Positions 4,936 through 5,022 of a stretch of 5,022 bases of DNA are shown piece after piece. The translations under genes were made by a program, and so were the position numbers. Numbering within the stretch: the stretch's first letter is position 1; every line of letters begins with the position of its first letter. A model generated the notes under the pieces. That model saw nothing but the letters and a program-made list of their open reading frames with translations. It ran no database searches and had not been told where the DNA came from. Source of the stretch: Candidatus Brocadiaceae bacterium (GTDB taxonomy: Bacteria; Planctomycetota; MHYJ01; JACQXL01; CAKKQI01); contig CAKKQI010000492.1 in assembly GCA_919901895.1 (NCBI GenBank), forward strand, positions 1-5,022. The letters run 5' to 3'.

Positions 4936-4969
4936 TGGTCAAAATTACCTCACCGTGTCTTTTTGACCA
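4936..4969. repeat. 9-bp perfect inverted repeat after the activator gene
   Basis: TGGTCAAAA (4936-4944) and TTTTGACCA (4961-4969) pair perfectly around a 16-base loop, starting 6 bases after the activator stop. It could be a hairpin stabilising the mRNA end or a protein-binding site. It is not a standard terminator because the stem is AT-rich at the loop side and no T-run follows. Bases 4970-5022 are C-rich with no reading frame on either strand that I would call a gene. Confidence 0.5.
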
Positions 4970-5022
4970 TACTAATCCGACTAACCCCCGCATCTCTCAT
5001 CACCTTGTATCACTCACAACTC

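Noticed and set aside
1..5022. CRISPR array, rRNA, tRNA, insertion-sequence transposase or defence system
   Set aside because: No regularly spaced repeats, no RNA gene consensus and no transposase, integrase or defence domain were seen on either strand.

Overview
The window is a gene-dense piece of a bacterial chromosome in which every supported gene reads on the + strand. It holds the tail of a HEAT-repeat protein, a HEAT-repeat protein fused to a von Willebrand A (VWA) domain, a trimeric-type purine nucleoside phosphorylase (PNP), and a sigma-54 enhancer-binding activator with a TPR input region. HEAT-VWA fusions, TPR-headed sigma-54 activators, weak or absent Shine-Dalgarno sites and many short palindromes together suggest an uncultured bacterium of the Planctomycetota/Omnitrophota kind. 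That placement is inference with low confidence; nothing here is a taxonomic marker.

Layout. Bases 1-174 are the C-terminal HEAT repeat of a protein that starts before the window. The HEAT-VWA gene (191-1741) follows after 16 bases, probably in the same operon. A 17-codon hydrophobic reading frame starts on an ATGA overlap with the HEAT-VWA stop and runs into a folded repeat block. That block fills the 202-base gap to the PNP gene. It contains nested inverted repeats, two internal hairpins and a candidate promoter. PNP spans 1944-2801. A short gap then carries a weak terminator candidate and a near-consensus sigma-70 promoter whose expected start point falls on the ATG of the activator gene (2924-4930), predicting a leaderless mRNA. 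The last 92 bases hold one inverted repeat and no gene that I can see.

How the genes relate. The HEAT and HEAT-VWA genes form a plausible exported or membrane-anchored protein-interaction operon. PNP is purine salvage and looks unrelated. The activator has its own promoter, and I see no sigma-54 promoter by eye in the window, so its target lies elsewhere.

The most unusual signal is a set of perfect or near-perfect palindromes inside the first two complete genes and the gap between them: 660-676, 2036-2052, 2166-2189 and 2431-2448, plus the cloverleaf-like block at 1796-1908. Each one inside a gene keeps the reading frame. One coincides with an apparent 12-residue insertion in PNP. This suggests small palindromic elements that insert into coding sequence and are translated. 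The 2-kb activator gene has nothing comparable that I could find.
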